The position numbers and the translations under genes were made by a program. Below the pieces are notes generated by a model. The model was given only the letters and a program-made list of their open reading frames with translations, did not search any database and was not told the DNA's origin. A stretch of 64,000 nt of DNA from Jidongwangia harbinensis (GTDB lineage: Bacteria; Actinomycetota; Actinomycetes; Mycobacteriales; Micromonosporaceae): assembly GCF_020216025.1 (NCBI RefSeq), contig NZ_JAIWNC010000008.1, positions 124,001 through 188,000 on the forward strand, in the 5' to 3' direction. The stretch's first letter is position 1; the number at the start of each line of letters is the position of its first letter. Shown here piece after piece: positions 60,488-64,000 of this stretch.

Positions 60488-60505
60488 TTGTGCACGCCTT
60501 CACAA
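60488..60505 (+). promoter_or_regulatory. Rex operator (ROP) in the rex promoter
   Basis: TTGTGCACGCCTTCACAA, an inverted repeat matching the Rex-box consensus TTGTGAAnnnnTTCACAA with one or two changes. It overlaps a promoter reading TTGTGC (60488-60493), 17-base spacer, TACTGT (60511-60516), so Rex bound here would block its own transcription and that of the haem genes until NADH rises. Confidence 0.85.
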
Positions 60506-60621
60506 GCGCCTACTGTGTGAGTCCGACGAGCCCCGCCAGGACGGCCGGAACCCGCAGGCGCATCGGTCTTCTCCAGGGCGGCAGGGCTCACCGTAGGTTC
60601 GCCTGGTCGGCACGGAGTCAG

Positions 60622-61353
60622 ATGAGTCAGCAGCGTCACGAGAGCACGCCCGGCAATCCCGGCGCGGCCGCCGCCTTCCCGGATCTTCCGGAGGCGACGA
60701 TCGCCCGATTGCCGGAGTACCTCCGTGCACTGCACAACCTCGAGGGCTCGGACACGATCTCCAGTGAGGCGCTCGCCGCGGCGGCCGGAGTCAACTCGGC
60801 CAAGCTCCGCAAGGACCTGTCCCACCTCGGCTCCTACGGGACCCGCGGGGTGGGCTACGACGTGGCACTCCTGATCGAGCAGATCGAATACATCCTCGGC
60901 CTGGACCAGCGCCGCGCGGTCTGCCTGGTCGGCGTCGGTAACCTCGGTCACGCCCTCGCCGGGTACGACGGGTTCGCCAGCCGCGGGTTCCGCATCGTCG
61001 CGCTGTTCGACGCCGACCCGGCCCGGATCGGCGAGCAGATCAGCGGGCTGACCGTCCGGCACATCGACGACCTGGCCCGGGTCGCGGCCGAGGAATCGAT
61101 CGCCATCGGGGTCATCGCCACCCCGGCCGGTGCCGCGCAGGCCGTCGCCGACCAGCTGGTCACCGCCGGCGTGACCAGCATTCTGAACTTCGCGCCCTGC
61201 GTGCTGTCGGTGCCCGCCGGGGTCGACGTACGCAAGGTGGATCTCGCCATCGAGCTGCAGATCCTGTCGTTCCACGAGCACCGGAAGGCATCGCTGACCG
61301 CCCTGCCGGGTGGCCGCGCGCCGACCGGCAACCAGGAGGCGGTCGGGTCGTGA
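60622..61353 (+). CDS. rex: Redox-sensing transcriptional repressor Rex
   Basis: Senses the NADH/NAD+ ratio and represses respiration and haem genes when NADH is low. The 243-residue product has an N-terminal winged helix (ATIARLPEYLRALHNLE, AAAGVNSAKLRKDLSHLGSYGTRGVGYDV, residues 22-78) and a Rossmann domain with VCLVGVGNLGHALAGY (near 93-108) and an Asp in LFDADPARIG, followed by the C-terminal domain-swapped helix. ATG at 60622 with CGGAG upstream; the ORF extends to 60490 but that part overlaps the operator. The stop overlaps hemA. Confidence 0.95.
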   Translation: MSQQRHESTPGNPGAAAAFPDLPEATIARLPEYLRALHNLEGSDTISSEALAAAAGVNSAKLRKDLSHLGSYGTRGVGYDVALLIEQIEYILGLDQRRAVCLVGVGNLGHALAGYDGFASRGFRIVALFDADPARIGEQISGLTVRHIDDLARVAAEESIAIGVIATPAGAAQAVADQLVTAGVTSILNFAPCVLSVPAGVDVRKVDLAIELQILSFHEHRKASLTALPGGRAPTGNQEAVGS

Positions 61354-62642
61354 ATCTCCTCTGCGTCGGTGCGTCGTACCGCACCGCCGATGTCGCCACC
61401 CTCGAAAAGCTGGTCATCACCCCGGGTGAACTGCCACAGGTCCTGCAACGCCTGATGGCCCAGCCGTACGTCGGCGAGGCCGTCATCGTGTCCACCTGCA
61501 ACCGGGTCGAGATCTACGCCGCGGTCTCCGGCTTCCACGGCGGCCTCGGCGACGTCTGCACCCTGCTCGCGGAACGGTCCGGGATCACCCCGAGCGACCT
61601 GGCCCCGCACCTGTACGTGCACTACGACGAGGCCGCGGTCCGGCATTCGTTCCGGGTCTCCGCCGGGCTCGAGTCGATGGTCGTCGGCGAGGCGCAGATC
61701 CTCGGGCAGCTGCGGGACGCGTACCACGCCGCGACCGAGGCCGACACGGCCGGCCGGCTGCTGCACGAGCTGATGCAGCAGACGCTGCGGGTCGGCAAGC
61801 GGGCGCACGCCGAGACCGGCATCGACCGGGCCGGGCAGAGCGTGGTCACGGCCGCGCTCGACCTCGCCGCCACGCACTTCGCCGACGGGCTCGAGGGGCG
61901 TACCGCGCTGGTGGTGGGCGCCGGGTCGATGGGCGCGCTGTCCGTCGCCACGCTGACCCGGGCCGGGGTGGGACCGCTGCAGGTGACCAACCGCACCCCG
62001 GAGCGGGCGGAACGGCTCGCCGAGGCGTACGGTGCCCGCGCCGTGCCCTTCGCCGACCTGGACCGGGCACTGGCCGAGGTGGACATCGTGATCAGCGCCA
62101 CCGCCTCCACCCAGCCGGTGCTGACCCGGGAGCGGCTCGAGGCGGCCCGGCCGGTGGTCGTCCTGGACCTGGCGGTACCGCGGGACGTCGCACCGGACGC
62201 CACCGACGTGGACGGCGTGGTGGTCATCGACATCGACGGTCTGGCCGCCGGGCGGCGCACGCTGCCGGCCGCCGCCGAGACCGCCGCGGTGGAACAGATC
62301 GTCGTCGCCGAGGTCGAGCACTTCCTGGCCTGGCTGCGCGGCGCCGACATCGCACCGACCGTGGCTGCGCTGCGTAGCCGAGCCGAGACGGTGGTCGCCA
62401 CCGAGCTGCGCCGGCTCAACGCGCGCCGGCCGGAATTCACGGATGAGCAACGGGCCGACGTTTCCCGTACGCTGCACCGGGTCGTTCAGCAACTGCTGCA
62501 CTCGCCGACCGTGCGGGTCCGGCAACTCGCCGCCGAACCGGGCGGCGACCAGTACGCCGCGCTGCTGCGTGAGCTGTTCGACCTCGACGTTCCGCACGCC
62601 ACCCAGGCCGACGCCGTGCCCGAGATCGGAGGACCCGCATGA
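61350..62642 (+). CDS. hemA: Glutamyl-tRNA reductase
   Basis: First committed enzyme of C5 tetrapyrrole synthesis, reducing Glu-tRNA to glutamate-1-semialdehyde. The 430-residue product has the catalytic Cys50 in VSTCNRVEIYA, AGLESMVVGEAQILGQLRDAY, an NADPH-binding VVGAGSMGALSVATL (near 187-201) and the C-terminal dimerisation helix. GTG 61350 overlaps the rex stop (GTGA), and hemC overlaps downstream, so rex-hemA-hemC-hemD form one operon. Confidence 0.96.
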   Translation: MNLLCVGASYRTADVATLEKLVITPGELPQVLQRLMAQPYVGEAVIVSTCNRVEIYAAVSGFHGGLGDVCTLLAERSGITPSDLAPHLYVHYDEAAVRHSFRVSAGLESMVVGEAQILGQLRDAYHAATEADTAGRLLHELMQQTLRVGKRAHAETGIDRAGQSVVTAALDLAATHFADGLEGRTALVVGAGSMGALSVATLTRAGVGPLQVTNRTPERAERLAEAYGARAVPFADLDRALAEVDIVISATASTQPVLTRERLEAARPVVVLDLAVPRDVAPDATDVDGVVVIDIDGLAAGRRTLPAAAETAAVEQIVVAEVEHFLAWLRGADIAPTVAALRSRAETVVATELRRLNARRPEFTDEQRADVSRTLHRVVQQLLHSPTVRVRQLAAEPGGDQYAALLRELFDLDVPHATQADAVPEIGGPA

Positions 62643-63568
62643 GGACGCCGCTGCGTCTCGGCACCCGGGGGAGCACCCTGGCGCTCGCGCAGTCCCAGAC
62701 GGTCGCGGACGCACTCACCGCCGCGACCGGGCACCCGGTCGAACTGGTCCGGATCGTCACCGTCGGTGACCGTTCCGGCGCGCCGGTCGCCGAGCTGGGC
62801 GTCGGCGTGTTCGTGTCGGCCCTGCGGGACGCCGTGCTGGCCGGCGAGATCGACTTCGCCGTGCACTCCTACAAGGACCTGCCCACCGGCGAGCACCCGA
62901 GCCTGCACATCGCGGCCGTGCCGCCGCGGGAGGACCCGCGGGACGCGCTGATCGCCCGGGACGGCCTGACCCTGGCCGAACTGCCGGCCGGCTCCACCAT
63001 CGGTACCGGGGCGGTGCGCCGAATCGCGCAACTGCACGCTCTGGGCCTACAGTTGCAGGTCACGCCGATCCGCGGCAACATCGACAGCCGCATCGCCCGG
63101 GTGCTCGGCCCCACCGCCGACCTCGACGCGGTGGTGCTGGCGCGGGCCGGTGTGGCGCGGATCGGCCGCACGGCCGCGATCACCGAAACGCTGGACCCGA
63201 TGCTCATGCTGCCCGCACCCGCCCAGGGCGCGCTGGCAGTGGAGTGCCGGTCCGGCGACGCAGACCTGGTCGAGTTGCTGGCCGCGCTCGACCATGCACC
63301 GTCCCGGGCCGCTGTCACGGCGGAACGGGCGATGCTCGCCACGCTGGAGGCCGGGTGTTCCGCCCCGGTCGCGGCACATGCCGAGCTTGCCGAGGGCGAG
63401 CACGGAGATGAGATCTACCTGCGCGGTGCCGTGATCAGCCCGGACGGGGCCCGAGACGTCCGGCTGTCGCGCACCGGAACGCCCGCCGACGCGGCGGAGA
63501 TCGGCAAGGCGCTCGCCGCCGATCTCCTCGACGCCGGCGCCGACACCCTGATGGGGAGCACAGAATGA
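62639..63568 (+). CDS. hemC: Porphobilinogen deaminase (hydroxymethylbilane synthase)
   Basis: Joins four porphobilinogen units into hydroxymethylbilane using a dipyrromethane cofactor. The 309-residue product has LRLGTRGSTLALAQSQ, FVHSYKDLPT-type (FAVHSYKDLPTGEH), GTGAVRR, the RGNIDSR substrate site and cofactor-binding Cys240 in EAGCSAPVAAHA. ATG 62639 overlaps the hemA stop. Confidence 0.96.
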   Translation: MRTPLRLGTRGSTLALAQSQTVADALTAATGHPVELVRIVTVGDRSGAPVAELGVGVFVSALRDAVLAGEIDFAVHSYKDLPTGEHPSLHIAAVPPREDPRDALIARDGLTLAELPAGSTIGTGAVRRIAQLHALGLQLQVTPIRGNIDSRIARVLGPTADLDAVVLARAGVARIGRTAAITETLDPMLMLPAPAQGALAVECRSGDADLVELLAALDHAPSRAAVTAERAMLATLEAGCSAPVAAHAELAEGEHGDEIYLRGAVISPDGARDVRLSRTGTPADAAEIGKALAADLLDAGADTLMGSTE

Positions 63569-64000
63569 CCGCCCGCACCGCCCGCAAGCCCGCCGGACGA
63601 ATCGCGTTCGTCGGCGCCGGACCCGGCGACCCGGAACTCCTCACCCGCCGGGCGCACGACGCCCTGACCGACGCCGACCAGGTGGTCTACGACCGTGGCG
63701 TACCGGACTCCCTGCTCACCGCCATCCGGGCGGAAGCCAAGGAGGACGCGCAGTTCAGCCCGGCCGAGGGCGCGCCCGGCGACGTCGCCAAGGTGCTGCT
63801 CTCCGCGGCCAAGTCCGGCCTGTCCGCGGTACACCTCGTCGCCGGTGACCCGTTCGGTCACGAGGCCGTGGTCTCCGAGGTGCAGGCGGTCGCACGTACC
63901 GCCGTGCACTTCGAGGTCGTGCCCGGCCTGGGCCAGGCCGAGGGCGTCGCCACGTACGCCGGCGTGCCGCTGCCCGGTGTGCGCACCGTCGCGGACGTCG
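63565..64000 (+). CDS. hemD: Uroporphyrinogen-III methyltransferase/synthase (3' end outside window)
   Basis: Only the first 145 residues are visible. They form a SUMT (CobA-type) methyltransferase N-terminal domain: GRIAFVGAGPGDPELLTRRAHDALTDADQVVYDRGV (residues 11-46) and VHLVAGDPFGHEAVVVSEV-like. In Streptomyces the gene after hemC encodes a fused SUMT-HemD enzyme, so the same is expected here. ATG 63565 overlaps the hemC stop. Confidence 0.85.
   Translation, partial: MTARTARKPAGRIAFVGAGPGDPELLTRRAHDALTDADQVVYDRGVPDSLLTAIRAEAKEDAQFSPAEGAPGDVAKVLLSAAKSGLSAVHLVAGDPFGHEAVVSEVQAVARTAVHFEVVPGLGQAEGVATYAGVPLPGVRTVADV

Overview
The window is high-GC DNA with strong G/C at third codon positions, many GTG/TTG starts and ATGA/GTGA stop-start overlaps, so it is a chromosomal segment of an actinomycete. 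Two things narrow it further. A large flagellar cluster fills the first 29 kb, and a Streptomyces-like developmental and haem neighbourhood (bdtA-like regulator, bS22, rsbN, bldN, rex, hemA, hemC, hemD) lies at the far end. A mycelial actinomycete with motile spores, i.e. Actinoplanes or a close relative in the Micromonosporaceae, fits best. This is inference from gene content and promoter motifs, not from a database match.

Region 1 (1-28995), flagellum. Rightward: motB (5' end outside the window), fliL, terminator, fliM, fliN, fliO, fliP, fliR, flhB, flhA, a degenerate flhF-like gene and a small membrane protein, then a sulfotransferase. Leftward from 21400: a ten-gene operon flgB, flgC, fliE, fliF, fliG, fliH, fliI, fliJ, an NlpC/P60-transglycosylase fusion and fliK. 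The two arms converge on a 132-bp near-perfect palindrome. Further leftward units are fliD-fliS-(107-aa gene) and fliC; rightward are flgN, flgK, flgL, fliW and csrA. At least five starts of transcription units carry a CTCA-N16/17-(G/A)CCGA(A/T/C) signature, the form expected for a FliA/sigma-28-family promoter. flgB also has a GGTTGC direct repeat with an 11-bp period, resembling the TcrA boxes described (from memory) for Actinoplanes missouriensis. fliQ is missing from its usual place between fliP and fliR.

Region 2 (29013-45003), accessory and housekeeping genes. A secreted M23 peptidase, a divergent PHP-domain protein, a START-like protein, a CDP-alcohol phosphatidyltransferase, a membrane PAS histidine kinase, a small zinc-binding protein behind a FliA/TcrA-like control region, a secreted subtilase, a lone receiver protein, a secreted GH26-type glycosidase with a carbohydrate-binding domain, a methyltransferase and short-chain dehydrogenase pair, mshA (mycothiol) with a YbjN protein, a protein with duplicated SAP-like repeats, and an MFS exporter with a repetitive tail.

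Region 3 (45148-52159): gpmA, phoU, senX3 and regX3 with a PHO-box-like repeat, then a cysteine-cluster protein, a TIM-barrel isomerase, a CGNR zinc-finger regulator and proline dehydrogenase.

Region 4 (52345-64000): bdtA-like HTH protein, the 33-aa ribosomal protein bS22, an NAD-dependent epimerase, an acyltransferase, rsbN, the developmental sigma factor gene bldN, an acyl-CoA synthetase, a glutaredoxin-like protein, a HAD phosphatase, and the redox regulator rex with its own operator leading into the hemA-hemC-hemD tetrapyrrole operon, the last gene being cut by the window end. No tRNA, rRNA, CRISPR array, transposase or prophage gene was seen.
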